This document shows, in pieces, positions 44,717 to 54,632 of a DNA stretch of 64,000 nucleotides; position 1 is the stretch's first letter, and every line of letters starts with the position of its first letter. This DNA comes from Tyzzerella sp. Lineage in GTDB: Bacteria; Bacillota; Clostridia; Lachnospirales; Lachnospiraceae. The translations under genes were made by a program, and so were the position numbers. The stretch lies in NCBI GenBank assembly GCA_017416155.1, contig JAFQDE010000011.1, positions 22,528-86,527 on the forward strand. The letters run 5' to 3'. The notes under the pieces were generated by a model. That model was not told where the DNA came from and did not search any database. It saw nothing but the letters and a program-made list of their open reading frames with translations.

Positions 44717-45565
44717 ATGGAGTACAAATATCAAGTGTTTATAAGTTCCACCTATGAGGATTTGATTGAAGAAAGGCAAGTGGCAATCGATAAAGTTATG
44801 AAACTTCATCAAATTCCAGCGGGGATGGAATTGTTTGGCGCGACAGGAATAGATCAGTGGGAATACATTAGAAATGAAATTGACAATTCGGATTATTATC
44901 TTTTGATTTTAGCAGGAAGATACGGTAGTTTGCATGAGGATGGAATCGGATATACAGAACTTGAATATGATTATGCGCGTAAAAAAGAAAAACATATCCT
45001 TGCTTTTTTAGTAAAGGATATTGAAAACTTGCCGAACAAGTATTGTGAGTCTAAGCACAAACAAAAGGAACAATTACTGAGATTTAGAAACAAAATTGAA
45101 AGAGAAGCTGGTCTGGTGGCGTATTGGACAGATATACATGATTTAAGTGCTAAAATTGGAGAGAGTTTGGCTAATGTAATAATAAAATATCCGGCTAATA
45201 GCAGATGGGAGCGAGTTGAACACGTTGTATCTCGCGAGACGAATTCTACAATTGATAAAAAGGACGTCAGCGCAAAAAAAGAGTTATTGCAAATTGGAGC
45301 AGACGGATACTATCACACGCAAATTACTGAAGTGAGAAATGTTCCGTTGAAGTATAGATGTTATAAAATCAATGGACATATACAAGAGTGGGAAGCAGAA
45401 GATGCAGCAAAGACAGATTGGCTTTTCTATCATGCAGGAGCTTTTGAGGATCTTGAGATGGGAGACAAAGTTAGATTTAAAATTTTAAAGACAGATATTA
45501 ATAAATGGAGAGATATTGGGATAGCAAGAAATATTTATCCGGCAGATCTTGTGAAAGAAAGATAG
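44717..45565 (+). CDS. DUF4062-domain protein
   Basis: 282 residues. The N-terminal ~110 match DUF4062, a TIR-like alpha/beta domain found in defence and NLR-like proteins: YQVFISSTYEDLIEERQVAIDK, then GMELF, then YYLLILAGRYGSLHEDGIGYTELEYDYA. The C-terminal ~90 residues form a small beta-rich domain of unknown type. It is 14 bp after hsdR, so probably co-transcribed with the restriction genes. No second effector domain is visible. Confidence 0.8.
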   Translation: MEYKYQVFISSTYEDLIEERQVAIDKVMKLHQIPAGMELFGATGIDQWEYIRNEIDNSDYYLLILAGRYGSLHEDGIGYTELEYDYARKKEKHILAFLVKDIENLPNKYCESKHKQKEQLLRFRNKIEREAGLVAYWTDIHDLSAKIGESLANVIIKYPANSRWERVEHVVSRETNSTIDKKDVSAKKELLQIGADGYYHTQITEVRNVPLKYRCYKINGHIQEWEAEDAAKTDWLFYHAGAFEDLEMGDKVRFKILKTDINKWRDIGIARNIYPADLVKER

Positions 45566-45582
45566 ATTGTCTACTTAAACCA

Positions 45583-45609
45583 ACAGCAGGGGCCTACCGC
45601 CCCTGCTGT
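45583..45609. terminator. Probable bidirectional terminator
   Basis: 11-bp perfect GC-rich stem ACAGCAGGGGC / GCCCCTGCTGT with a 5-nt loop, between the convergent DUF4062 gene and the minus-strand reductase, whose stop codon lies at the loop. It lacks a long T-run. Confidence 0.65.
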
Positions 45610-46352
45610 CTACACCATATCCCCATGATCCATTTCACCGGCAATAATTTCACCATTCTTACCTGCATCCTCACCGGAAATCCCATGATCGACACGGTCT
45701 TCCCTCTCCTCATATCTTTCATCGCCCGTTCCACAACCTGCTCTGAAGTATAGAATCTATCATAATACTTTATCGTATCATCGTGCACAGCATGTTCAAA
45801 AAACTCCGTTTTTATCCAACCCGGTGCAACTGCCATTACGTGAATCTTACGGTCTCTTAACTCCAAGCCAAGCGCACGGGAGAAGTTGAGCACATACGCC
45901 TTAGATGAACCGTACACGTTGATGTATGGAACCGGTTGCCAAGAAGAGTTGGAAGCTAAGTTAACAAGATGACTACCTTTTGGCATATACGGAATGCTAA
46001 GATAACACATAGCAGTAAGTGCTTTTGTATTGAGTTCAATGATATCCAACTGTTTATCTAAATCCATCCCCATGAATTCGCCAAAGAGTCCGAACCCAGC
46101 ACCGTTCACGAGAACCTGTATCTCGGGTTTGAATTCCTCTAACATACTTTTATATACATCAAAGTTATCTCTACACATCAAGTCCAAAGTAAGAGGTCGA
46201 ACTTTTGCCTTACATGATTCTTGCAATTCTTTCAATCGTTCTTCGCGTCTTGCAATTACCCATATTTCATCCAAATTAAATTCTTTATCGATAGCGTAGA
46301 CAAAGTCGCGCCCCATACCGCTTGATGCGCCTGTAATCACAGCTATTTTCAT
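45594..46352 (-). CDS. Short-chain dehydrogenase/reductase
   Basis: 252 residues. The NAD(P)-binding TGASSGMG is near the N-terminus, NGAG follows at ~90, and the catalytic Tyr-Lys is in YGSSKAYV (YxxxK). The substrate is unknown. GGAGGA lies six nt before the start at 46352. It points the opposite way to the defence island and shares orientation with the next reductase. Confidence 0.9.
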   Translation of the reverse strand: MKIAVITGASSGMGRDFVYAIDKEFNLDEIWVIARREERLKELQESCKAKVRPLTLDLMCRDNFDVYKSMLEEFKPEIQVLVNGAGFGLFGEFMGMDLDKQLDIIELNTKALTAMCYLSIPYMPKGSHLVNLASNSSWQPVPYINVYGSSKAYVLNFSRALGLELRDRKIHVMAVAPGWIKTEFFEHAVHDDTIKYYDRFYTSEQVVERAMKDMRRGKTVSIMGFPVRMQVRMVKLLPVKWIMGIWCRQQGR

Positions 46353-46434
46353 AAGGAGTCCTCCATTTTCGTAAAAAGTGGAATCCCGCAAGCGAGATTC
46401 CACTAAAATTTCACATGCCTATGTATAATATAAT

Positions 46435-47196
46435 TTACAACGTTGCCCCAAAGTCAGACACGATCACCTGTCCTGTAATCGCTCTTGATTCATCGCTTGC
46501 CAGGAACAGCAGGATATTTGCAACATCTTCCGGCATACACACAGGTACAGACAAGTTCATATGTTTTCTCATCTGTCCGAACATGTCCTGATTGAGTGTT
46601 GCAGGATCTGTCTTAGCCATTGGGGTAGCAATTGTACTTGGATTTACTGAGTTACAACGAATACCTGTGCCTGCGAAACGAAGTGCAGTATGTTTTGTCG
46701 CACCGATAATGGCCGCTTTACTTGTTACGTAAGCAGCACCGCCTGTACCGAATTGGCCCGCAACGGAATCCAAGTTGATAATTGAACCGGAGTTGTTTTT
46801 CATCATTTCCTTTAACACGGCTCTTGTGCAGTAAAGTGTTCCTTTTGTGTTAATTGAAAATACGCGTTCAAGGTCTTCGTCTTCGTAGCACTCGATTGGT
46901 TTAAGTCCTGCTTCGAGAACTCCCGCGTTGTTCACGAGTACATCCACTTTCCCGAAAGTTTCTACTGTCTTAGCAACCAGATTTTCGGCGTCCTCTTTTT
47001 TAGATACATCTGTTTGTACGATAAGTACTTCACCACCGGCTGCACGAATCTCTTCAGCAACTTCTTCCAATTGTGGAAGACGGCGTGCGCTGATTACAAC
47101 CTTTGCGCCCTCTTTTGCAAATAATTTGGCAGTAGCGGCTCCTACTCCGGAGTTACTTCCTGTGATAATAGCAACTTTTCCATCTAAACGTCCCAT
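46435..47196 (-). CDS. SDR-family NAD(P)-dependent oxidoreductase
   Basis: 253 residues, a classical SDR. The cofactor site is TGSNSGVG, NNAG is followed by the catalytic Ser region (INLDSVAGQ), and YVTSK has the catalytic Tyr/Lys. The C-terminal ITGQVIVSDFG is typical of FabG-like enzymes. The start at 47196 is preferred to the longer frame (47385), which would run through the promoter region shared with pyrE. Confidence 0.92.
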   Translation of the reverse strand: MGRLDGKVAIITGSNSGVGAATAKLFAKEGAKVVISARRLPQLEEVAEEIRAAGGEVLIVQTDVSKKEDAENLVAKTVETFGKVDVLVNNAGVLEAGLKPIECYEDEDLERVFSINTKGTLYCTRAVLKEMMKNNSGSIINLDSVAGQFGTGGAAYVTSKAAIIGATKHTALRFAGTGIRCNSVNPSTIATPMAKTDPATLNQDMFGQMRKHMNLSVPVCMPEDVANILLFLASDESRAITGQVIVSDFGATL

Positions 47197-47408
47197 AGTA
47201 AAAGTCTCCTTTCTTTCTGTTTGTTTTCGAATATTTATAGAAATATTGTAATATAAACAAGGGGTTCGGTCAACTGTATCTTGCTCATAACATACTCGAC
47301 ACAACCGCGCAAATACACTCAAAACAACCGCACATTTTGAATTGTCAACACTGGAATTTTGTGCTACTATTAAAAGAGCTAACAAGTATGAAATACGGAG
47401 GAATATAC

Positions 47409-48089
47409 ATGGAACAATACAAGAAAGAGTTTATCGAGTTCATGGTAGACAGTAAGGTTTTAAAATTTGGAGATTTCACATTGAAGAGTGGTAGAAAGTC
47501 TCCTTTCTTTATGAATGCAGGCGGTTATGTGACAGGTTCACAGCTGAAGAAATTAGGGGAATACTATGCGAAAGCAATCCACAGCACATACGGAGATGAT
47601 TTTGATGTGCTTTTTGGACCTGCATATAAGGGAATTCCAATCAGTGTTGTAACTGCGATTGCATACAGTGAGTTATATGGAAAAGAAGTTCGTTACTGCT
47701 CAGACCGCAAGGAAGAGAAAGACCACGGCGCAGACAAGGGAAGCTTCCTTGGAAGCAAGCTGCAGGACGGCGACAGAGTCATCATGATCGAGGACGTTAC
47801 AACTTCAGGTAAATCGATGGAAGAGACAGTGCCGAAGGTAAAAGGTGCTGCAGATGTAGAGATTGTGGGACTTATGGTTTCCTTAAATCGTATGGAAGTT
47901 GGTAAAGGCGGAGAGAAGAGTGCACTTGATGAAGTGAAGGATTTGTACGGATTTGAGACAGCAGCGATCGTTTCCATGGCTGATGTTGTGGAGCATTTGC
48001 ATAACAAGGAATACAACGGTGAAGTCATTATCGATGACACATTGAAAGCGTCAATCGACGCATACTATGAGAAATACGGTGTAAAATAG
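47409..48089 (+). CDS. pyrE: Orotate phosphoribosyltransferase
   Basis: 226 residues. It makes OMP from orotate and PRPP, the step between PyrD and PyrF. Family segments are LKSGRKSPFFMNAGGY, GPAYKGIPI, and the PRPP motif IMIEDVTTSGKS. It is separated by 27 kb from the other pyr genes. A TTGTCA-17-TACTAT promoter lies ~25-65 bp upstream, in the 212-bp gap with the divergent SDR gene. Confidence 0.96.
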   Translation: MEQYKKEFIEFMVDSKVLKFGDFTLKSGRKSPFFMNAGGYVTGSQLKKLGEYYAKAIHSTYGDDFDVLFGPAYKGIPISVVTAIAYSELYGKEVRYCSDRKEEKDHGADKGSFLGSKLQDGDRVIMIEDVTTSGKSMEETVPKVKGAADVEIVGLMVSLNRMEVGKGGEKSALDEVKDLYGFETAAIVSMADVVEHLHNKEYNGEVIIDDTLKASIDAYYEKYGVK

Positions 48090-48107
48090 ATTAGAAAGGA
48101 CGCAAAA

Positions 48108-48581
48108 TTGGACACGAATAAAAGAAAACAGTTTCGTACATTGGGTAAGATTCTGTTTGTAGTGTACATTTTATTTATACTTTATTTCTTGATTTTTTCA
48201 GATTGGTATGGAAGAAGCGGAGTCATGGAGGAATACCACTACAACCTGACTCCGTTTTTAGAGATTCAGCGTTTTTGGGAATATCGCGACCAGCTTGGTG
48301 TGTGGTCCGCAGTCAACCTATTCGGAAATGTATTGGTGTTTGTGCCGTTTGGTTTTTTTGAGCCGATGGCGAGCAAGCGCAGAAGTTTCTGGGGAACAGT
48401 ATTTGACGGGCTGTTCTTGAGTATGGTGGTGGAAGTGTTCCAACTGGTGACGAAGGTTGGACGTTTTGACGTGGATGATCTGATGCTTAACACGCTGGGA
48501 GCGGTTATCGGATATCTGCTGTTCCTGATATGCAACGCGATGAGGAGAATGTATAGTGCAAAGAGAAAGAGAACACGATAG
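48108..48581 (+). CDS. VanZ-family membrane protein
   Basis: 157 residues starting at TTG with GAAAGGAC upstream. Four hydrophobic segments (near 16-33, 64-83, 97-113 and 127-146) and the VanZ signature NLFGNVLVFVPFGFF and VEVFQLVTKVGRFDVDDLMLNTLGAVIGY are visible. VanZ relatives give low-level teicoplanin resistance, but most have unknown envelope roles. Confidence 0.87.
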   Translation: MDTNKRKQFRTLGKILFVVYILFILYFLIFSDWYGRSGVMEEYHYNLTPFLEIQRFWEYRDQLGVWSAVNLFGNVLVFVPFGFFEPMASKRRSFWGTVFDGLFLSMVVEVFQLVTKVGRFDVDDLMLNTLGAVIGYLLFLICNAMRRMYSAKRKRTR

Positions 48582-48915
48582 AGAAAGAGAACGTCGAAGA
48601 CGTAAGAATAGAAAATACGGTCAGGCAAAGCTAAAGCATTCAAAGAGGGGCATTATATCCTGTGTGATTTCAGGAGTTGTGCTGGTGTTACTAACAGCGA
48701 TGCTTGCAAAAGCGTATGTCAGCAGAGGAGGAGCGGCACCATTTATCGGGGCGCTTGGCCTCGTTTCCATGATATTTTCCGGATGTGGTCTGTACATGGG
48801 TATACGTGGATTTAAGGAGCGCGAGAAGGACTACCTCACTTGCAAGATTGGGGTGGCGTGCAGCGCATCTTTTATTCTCGGATTTATTTTAATTTTTTGC
48901 AGAGGTTTATTTTAA
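48556..48915 (+). CDS. Small membrane protein (DUF6142-like)
   Basis: 119 residues. The extreme N-terminus is a repetitive charged Arg/Glu stretch (REREHDRERERRRRKN) followed by three hydrophobic segments (~32-52, 60-82 and 97-115). It overlaps the VanZ gene by 26 bp and ends just before the peptidase gene. It resembles short proteins commonly paired with an M29-like peptidase in Lachnospiraceae; function unknown. Confidence 0.65.
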   Translation: MQREREHDRERERRRRKNRKYGQAKLKHSKRGIISCVISGVVLVLLTAMLAKAYVSRGGAAPFIGALGLVSMIFSGCGLYMGIRGFKEREKDYLTCKIGVACSASFILGFILIFCRGLF

Positions 48916-50961
48916 ATGAATGAAAGATATGAACTTGCAATAGAGAGAATTCGCTCTATTGTACATGAAGATACGGTGGCACCGGTCTACCGTGATTACT
49001 TTCAGAAGGTGGCAGGCTTTATCTTAGAGATTGATGCAATTAAGAATCGTCTTGAGAAAAAGCCGAATGCTGAGTGTACTTTAGAGGAACTAAAAAGTGA
49101 AAATGAGAATATTTACAGAGATGTAACAGGGGAAATGTATGAAGAGAGTTTTGCAAATCCAGCTTATACAGTAAAACTGTTTGGAAAAGATTTGGGACAA
49201 CTTTTGAGTTTTCTCTACACGGAGATACGAGGCGAGATTCCGTATGTATACGAGAAACGCACAGAGTATCTTGCAATCTGTAATGAGTTATTTATAGAGA
49301 TATATAATTGTTTTGAAGGTGTGGAGATTCCGGATTACAAGGAATTAAAAAGCATCGTCTATTGGTATGCGAGTGATTACTGCGATGTGTTTTTGGCAGA
49401 CCGCATCGAGGAGCAGTTAAATCCGGAGGCGGCATTTGCGACAGATATCATTATGCAGAGTGACCTGACAGACCTTCGTTATCTGTATTATTACGGTGAG
49501 TATGTTTCCGAAAATGAGTGGAAGACGGCAATGCATTTAAACACCCTTCCACAACAAACTATTGACCGCATGGCTGAGGTATATACCGAAGGATATCGCA
49601 AGGGATTTGAACTTGCGGGTATTGATTTATCTAAGAAATCGGTTGTAAATATCCGTTATCAGTTAGGATTCGAGCGAGTAATCAAGAAGGCGATTGAGAA
49701 TTTCGCAGCGATGGGACTTCGCCCAAGCATTTACCGTGCAGCCGTTAGTGCAGTGACGAAGAAGGGACAGCACAAGATTGGGTTCTGCGGTGGCAGTCCA
49801 AACAAGCAGTATGAATATGACCATCGAAATGACCAGGGCCTTTTCATGGATAAGAAACTCATAGAGCGTAAATTAGATGTGATGAAAAATGCTTATGAAC
49901 AGCACAAGGAGTTGGCGGCGAAGTTTGCAGGTCCGGCTGTGATGGAAGTGTTTGGTGAGGAGCCATTTGCACCATTACAGAAGGCGGAAGCAATTTCGCT
50001 GAGTGAAAAACAGGAGCAGCTTTCAGTAACTTATGACAGTAAGGCAGGGCAACTGACTAACCAATATATCAAGGGTGAAGAGCGCAGTTTTACAATTATT
50101 GCGTATCCGGTGCCGGAGATTGGTGAGCAGTACGAGGAGATTTTCAACGAGATTATCCGAATCAATACGCTGGATGCGGACCTTTATGCAAGGATTCAGC
50201 AGGCACTTATCGATGCGCTTGACAAGGGTGAGTATGTGCATATCTTAGGAAAAGGAAAAAATACAACTGACCTCAAAGTACAACTCTACCACTTAAACAA
50301 TCCGGAGAAGGAGACCATTTTCGAAAACTGTGTAGCAGATGTCAATATTCCGGTAGGTGAAGTGTTTACGTCACCTGTTTTAGAGGGAACAGATGGAGTT
50401 CTCTATGTGAGCAAGGTTTACCTGCATGAATTGCAGTACAAGGATTTGAGACTGGAATTCAAGGATGGCAGAATCACGGACTATAGTTGTAGTAATTTTG
50501 AGGATGCCGAGGAAGGCAAGAAGTTTATCAAGAGCAATCTTTTGCACAATCACGATACGCTTCCGATGGGTGAGTTTGCGATTGGGACGAACACAACTGC
50601 ATACGTGGTTGGTAAGAAATATCAGATTGAAGATAAGTTGCCGATTCTGATTGCGGAGAAGACGGGACCTCATTTTGCAGTGGGTGATACCTGTTATAGC
50701 TGGAGTGAGGAAAACAAAGTCTACAACCGTGATGGAAAAGAGATTGTGGCGAAGGACAATTCTATCTCGATTTTGAGAAAGGAAGATGTCTCGAAAGCAT
50801 ATTTCCACTGTCACACAGATATCACGATTCCATATGATGAACTTGCGGAAATCAGTGTCGTTCAAAGCGACGGGACAAAGACAACAATATTAAAAGACGG
50901 AAGATTCGTATTAGAAGGAACAGAGCCTCTCAATGAACCGTTTCGTGATGATTGTTTATAA
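48916..50961 (+). CDS. M29-like aminopeptidase
   Basis: 681 residues, longer than single-domain M29 enzymes (~410). The C-terminal half carries the M29 pattern: GKGKNTTDLKVQLY, NIPVGEVFTSPV, the SNF...KKFIKSNLLHN region and MGEFAIGTNTTAY. The N-terminal ~250 residues are a lineage-specific extension. These are metal-dependent cytosolic aminopeptidases. It begins directly after the small membrane-protein gene. Confidence 0.78.
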   Translation: MNERYELAIERIRSIVHEDTVAPVYRDYFQKVAGFILEIDAIKNRLEKKPNAECTLEELKSENENIYRDVTGEMYEESFANPAYTVKLFGKDLGQLLSFLYTEIRGEIPYVYEKRTEYLAICNELFIEIYNCFEGVEIPDYKELKSIVYWYASDYCDVFLADRIEEQLNPEAAFATDIIMQSDLTDLRYLYYYGEYVSENEWKTAMHLNTLPQQTIDRMAEVYTEGYRKGFELAGIDLSKKSVVNIRYQLGFERVIKKAIENFAAMGLRPSIYRAAVSAVTKKGQHKIGFCGGSPNKQYEYDHRNDQGLFMDKKLIERKLDVMKNAYEQHKELAAKFAGPAVMEVFGEEPFAPLQKAEAISLSEKQEQLSVTYDSKAGQLTNQYIKGEERSFTIIAYPVPEIGEQYEEIFNEIIRINTLDADLYARIQQALIDALDKGEYVHILGKGKNTTDLKVQLYHLNNPEKETIFENCVADVNIPVGEVFTSPVLEGTDGVLYVSKVYLHELQYKDLRLEFKDGRITDYSCSNFEDAEEGKKFIKSNLLHNHDTLPMGEFAIGTNTTAYVVGKKYQIEDKLPILIAEKTGPHFAVGDTCYSWSEENKVYNRDGKEIVAKDNSISILRKEDVSKAYFHCHTDITIPYDELAEISVVQSDGTKTTILKDGRFVLEGTEPLNEPFRDDCL

Positions 50962-50980
50962 GTATTTATAAAGACTATTT

Positions 50981-51022
50981 GCCCTGATATTGGTTGACAT
51001 TCAGGGCACGTATTAGTAAAAT
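50981..51022 (+). promoter_or_regulatory. purE operon promoter with inverted repeat
   Basis: TTGACA (50994-50999) -17- TAAAAT (51017-51022). An inverted repeat GCCCTGA (50981-50987) / TCAGGGC (51001-51007) brackets the -35 box and could be an operator or the terminator of the preceding gene. I see no purine riboswitch core in the 100-bp leader. Confidence 0.65.
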
Positions 51023-51065
51023 ATCTTATAACTGGAAAATGAAAGCAAAGGGAAGGAGACCCAAA

Positions 51066-51578
51066 ATGCCAAAAGTAGGAATTGTAATGGGAAGCGACTC
51101 AGACCTTAAGGTTATGGGTAAAGCAGCAGACATGCTGGACAAATTCGGTATCGAATACGAGATGACAATTATCTCAGCTCACCGTATGCCGGACATTTTC
51201 TTTGACTATGCAAAATCAGCAGAATCAAAGGATTACAAAGTAATCATCGCAGGAGCAGGAATGGCAGCACATCTTCCGGGAATGTGTGCAGCATTATTTC
51301 CAATGCCGGTAATCGGAGTGCCGATTTCAGGAAAGAACTTGGATGGTATGGATGCAGTTTATTCTATCATGCAGATGCCACCGGGAATTCCGGTAGCGAC
51401 AGTAGCAATCGACGGAGGAGCGAACGCAGGTATTTTGGCAGCTAAGATTCTTGCAACATCCAACCCGGAAATCTTAGACAAGCTCAAAGCTTACTCTGAG
51501 GAAATGAAAGAGACTGTTCAGGGCAAGGCTGAAAAGCTGGATAAGTTAGGCTATAAAGAATATATCAAACAAATGTAG
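51066..51578 (+). CDS. purE: N5-carboxyaminoimidazole ribonucleotide mutase
   Basis: 170 residues, class I PurE. GIVMGSDSDLKVM at the N-terminus, SAHRMPD and GAGMAAHLPGM surround the CAIR site. It converts N5-CAIR to CAIR in purine synthesis. The start at 51066 follows GGAGAC. First gene of purE-purM-purN-purD; purK, purC, purF, purL and purH are not in the window. Confidence 0.95.
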   Translation: MPKVGIVMGSDSDLKVMGKAADMLDKFGIEYEMTIISAHRMPDIFFDYAKSAESKDYKVIIAGAGMAAHLPGMCAALFPMPVIGVPISGKNLDGMDAVYSIMQMPPGIPVATVAIDGGANAGILAAKILATSNPEILDKLKAYSEEMKETVQGKAEKLDKLGYKEYIKQM

Positions 51579-51599
51579 GAACATACGGAGGAAAAAAAG

Positions 51600-52625
51600 A
51601 TGGATTATAAGAACGCGGGCGTAGATATTGAAGCTGGTTACAAATCGGTAGAACTTATGAAAAAACATGTTCAGCAGACAATGAGACCTGAAGTTTTAAC
51701 AAACTTAGGTGGATTCTCAGGTGCATTCTCTATGGAGAAATTCAAGGACATGGAAAAACCAACACTTGTATCAGGAACTGACGGAGTCGGTACAAAATTA
51801 AAATTAGCATTCCTTTTGGACAAGCATGATACAATCGGCATTGACTGTGTTGCTATGTGTGTAAATGATATCGCATGTGCAGGTGGAGAGCCATTATTCT
51901 TCTTAGATTACATAGCATGTGGTAAGAACGAACCTGAAAAGATTGCGACTATCGTAAGCGGTGTTGCAGAAGGATGTATCCAGTCAGGTGCAGCTCTCAT
52001 CGGTGGTGAGACAGCAGAGATGCCTGGTTTCTACCCAATCGATGAATACGACCTTGCAGGTTTTGCAGTTGGTGTAGTTGATGAGAAAGATTTGATCACA
52101 GGAAAAGACCTTAAAGCAGGAGATGTTCTTATTGGTATGGCATCTTCCGGTGTACATAGTAATGGATTTTCTTTGGTTCGTAAGGTGTTCTCTATGACAG
52201 AAGAGTCTTTGAACAGAGAGTATGATGCTCTTGGATGCACATTAGGTGAAGCACTTCTTGCTCCAACTAAGATCTATGTAAAAGCGCTCAAAACAATCAA
52301 AGAAGCAGGTGTGACAATCAAAGCTTGTAGCCATATTACAGGTGGTGGATTTTATGAAAATATTCCACGTATGTTAAAAGATAACACACATGCAGTTGTG
52401 AAGAAGGACAGCTATCCAATCCCACCAATCTTCAAGATGTTGGCAGTAGATGGCGACATCGAAGAGCAGATGATGTACAACACATTTAACATGGGACTTG
52501 GTATGGTTCTTGCAGTAGATGAAAAAGATGTAGATGCTACTCTTGCAGCAATCGAAGCAGCAGGTGAAGCAGGATATGTTGTTGGTCACATCGAGGCAGG
52601 CGATAAAGGAGTTACTTTATGCTAA
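51600..52625 (+). CDS. purM: Phosphoribosylformylglycinamidine cyclo-ligase (AIR synthetase)
   Basis: 341 residues. It uses ATP to close FGAM to AIR. Family segments are [36 protein letters not shown] split by loop residues, [11 protein letters not shown] and [14 protein letters not shown]. Overlaps purN by 7 bp. Confidence 0.96.
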   Translation: MDYKNAGVDIEAGYKSVELMKKHVQQTMRPEVLTNLGGFSGAFSMEKFKDMEKPTLVSGTDGVGTKLKLAFLLDKHDTIGIDCVAMCVNDIACAGGEPLFFLDYIACGKNEPEKIATIVSGVAEGCIQSGAALIGGETAEMPGFYPIDEYDLAGFAVGVVDEKDLITGKDLKAGDVLIGMASSGVHSNGFSLVRKVFSMTEESLNREYDALGCTLGEALLAPTKIYVKALKTIKEAGVTIKACSHITGGGFYENIPRMLKDNTHAVVKKDSYPIPPIFKMLAVDGDIEEQMMYNTFNMGLGMVLAVDEKDVDATLAAIEAAGEAGYVVGHIEAGDKGVTLC

Positions 52626-53242
52626 GAGTGGTTGTATTGGTTTCCGGAGGGGGAACAAATCTACAAGCAATTATGGACGCAGTAGATAACGGAACTATCA
52701 CAAATACAGAGATAGTAGGCGTTATCAGTAACAATAAAAATGCTTATGCATTAGAGCGTGCAGCAAAGCGCGGAATTAAAAATGTATGCGTATCACCAAA
52801 GGATTATGCGACGAGAGCAGAATTCAACGACGCTCTTTTGGCGACAGTAGATGGATTCGAAGCTGACCTTTTGGTTCTCGCAGGATTCCTTGTTGTAATT
52901 CCGGAGCAAATGATTGAGAAATACCGCAATCGCATCATCAACGTTCATCCATCTCTCATTCCGTCTTTCTGCGGAACGGGATTCTATGGACTGAAGGTTC
53001 ATGAGGCGGCTTTAGAAAAAGGCGTGAAGGTGGTTGGTGCAACCGTTCATTTTGTAGATGAAGGAACGGATACCGGTGCGATTATTTTACAAAAGGCTGT
53101 TGCAGTGGAAAAAGGAGATACTCCGGAAGTACTGCAACGCAGAGTAATGGAACAGGCAGAGTGGCTGATTCTGCCACAGGCAATTGACTTGATTGCAAAT
53201 GATAAATTAGAAATGATTGATGGAAAAGTGTGGCTCAAATAG
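52619..53242 (+). CDS. purN: Phosphoribosylglycinamide formyltransferase
   Basis: 207 residues. It formylates GAR with 10-formyl-THF. SGGGTNLQA near the N-terminus binds phosphate, [11 protein letters not shown] holds the catalytic Asn-His region, and [14 protein letters not shown] the catalytic Asp. Overlaps purM. Confidence 0.96.
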   Translation: MLRVVVLVSGGGTNLQAIMDAVDNGTITNTEIVGVISNNKNAYALERAAKRGIKNVCVSPKDYATRAEFNDALLATVDGFEADLLVLAGFLVVIPEQMIEKYRNRIINVHPSLIPSFCGTGFYGLKVHEAALEKGVKVVGATVHFVDEGTDTGAIILQKAVAVEKGDTPEVLQRRVMEQAEWLILPQAIDLIANDKLEMIDGKVWLK

Positions 53243-53252
53243 GAGGAGACAG

Positions 53253-54524
53253 ATGAAAGTATTAATCGTTGGAAGTGGCGGAAGAGAACATGCAATTGCA
53301 TGGAAAGTAGCCCAAAGCGAAAAAGTGGATAAAATCTACTGTGCACCTGGTAACGCAGGATGTGCAGAATATGCAGAGTGCGTGCCAATCGGTGCAATGG
53401 AATTTGACAAATTGGTTGCATTTGCAAAAGAAAATGAAATCGACCTTACCGTAATCGGTATGGATGATCCGCTGGTTGGTGGAGTGGTAGATGCATTTGA
53501 ACAAGCAGGACTTCGCGTGTTCGGACCTCGCAAGAATGCAGCTATCTTGGAAGGCTCAAAAGCATTTTCAAAAGATTTGATGAAAAAATATAACATTCCG
53601 ACTGCTACATATGAGAATTTTGATGATGCAGATGCAGCACTTGCATATCTCGAAACAGCAAGGTTCCCAATCGTCCTTAAAGCAGACGGACTTGCACTTG
53701 GAAAAGGTGTGTTAATCTGCAATACACTTGAGGAAGCGAAAGACGGCGTTCGTTCGATTATGTTGGACAAACAGTTCGGAACAGCCGGAAATCGCATGGT
53801 TATCGAAGAATTTATGACAGGACGTGAAGTGTCTGTTCTTTCATTTGTTGATGGTAACACGATTAAGACTATGACATCTGCACAGGATCACAAGCGTGCG
53901 AAAGATGGAGACCAGGGCCTTAACACAGGTGGTATGGGTACATTTTCACCAAGTCCGTTCTACACGGACGAAGTAGATGAATTCTGTAAGAAATACATCT
54001 ATCAACCGACTGTGGATGCGATGAAGGCAGAAGGAAGAGAATTCAAAGGAATTATTTTCTTTGGTCTTATGCTGACACCAAACGGACCACGTGTTCTTGA
54101 ATACAATGCTCGTTTTGGTGATCCGGAGACACAGGTAGTTCTTCCGCGTATGAAGAGTGATATTGTGGATGTATTCGAGGCTTGTATTGATGGAACTTTG
54201 GACCAAGTGGAATTAGAATTCGAAGACAATGCAGCAGTGTGTGTTGTACTTGCTTCAGACGGATACCCGCTTAAGTATGAAAAAGGATTCCCGATTGAAG
54301 GATTGGAGGAGTTCCAAAAACATGAAGGTTATTACTGCTTCCATGCAGGAACCAAATTTGATGGTGAAACAATCGTGACAAATGGTGGTCGTGTACTTGG
54401 CGTAACTGCGAAAGGAAAAGACCTTAAGGAAGCGAGAGCAAATGCTTATGCTGCGACAGAGTGGGTAAGCTTTGCAAATAAATATAAGAGAAACGATATT
54501 GGAAAAGCGATTGATGAATCTTAG
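53253..54524 (+). CDS. purD: Phosphoribosylamine-glycine ligase
   Basis: 423-residue ATP-grasp enzyme joining phosphoribosylamine and glycine. VGSGGREHAIAWK opens the N-domain, followed by KADGLALGKGV, LSFVDG, and NARFGDPETQ in the ATP/metal site. The start at 53253 follows AGGAGG; an earlier in-frame ATG overlaps purN. Ends at a terminator. Confidence 0.97.
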   Translation: MKVLIVGSGGREHAIAWKVAQSEKVDKIYCAPGNAGCAEYAECVPIGAMEFDKLVAFAKENEIDLTVIGMDDPLVGGVVDAFEQAGLRVFGPRKNAAILEGSKAFSKDLMKKYNIPTATYENFDDADAALAYLETARFPIVLKADGLALGKGVLICNTLEEAKDGVRSIMLDKQFGTAGNRMVIEEFMTGREVSVLSFVDGNTIKTMTSAQDHKRAKDGDQGLNTGGMGTFSPSPFYTDEVDEFCKKYIYQPTVDAMKAEGREFKGIIFFGLMLTPNGPRVLEYNARFGDPETQVVLPRMKSDIVDVFEACIDGTLDQVELEFEDNAAVCVVLASDGYPLKYEKGFPIEGLEEFQKHEGYYCFHAGTKFDGETIVTNGGRVLGVTAKGKDLKEARANAYAATEWVSFANKYKRNDIGKAIDES

Positions 54525-54539
54525 AGGATAAACGTATGA

Positions 54540-54569
54540 AAGTGCATTCGATTTTGAATGCACTTTTTC
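54540..54569 (+). terminator. Terminator of the pur operon
   Basis: 10-bp stem AAGTGCATTC / GAATGCACTT with a 6-nt loop and T-rich tail, 15 bp after purD. Confidence 0.92.
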
Positions 54570-54619
54570 TTTACAATTAACCATCTTGTGTTATAATCTC
54601 TATATAACAAATACACAAG
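54570..54619 (+). promoter_or_regulatory. Promoter and inverted repeat of the GntR-clpC operon
   Basis: TTTACA (54570-54575) -16- TATAAT (54592-54597). CTTGTGT (54585-54591) and ACACAAG (54613-54619) form an inverted repeat around the -10 and start region, a likely site for autoregulation by the GntR protein. Confidence 0.65.
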
Positions 54620-54632
54620 AAAAGGTGAAGTT

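Noticed and set aside
47197-47385. Long N-terminus of the second SDR
   Set aside because: The extension is not SDR-like and covers the divergent promoter region of pyrE; the family start TGSNSGVG is close to the ATG at 47196.
50962-51065. Purine riboswitch before purE
   Set aside because: The leader is short and I see neither the conserved three-way junction core nor a terminator; only a promoter and an inverted repeat.
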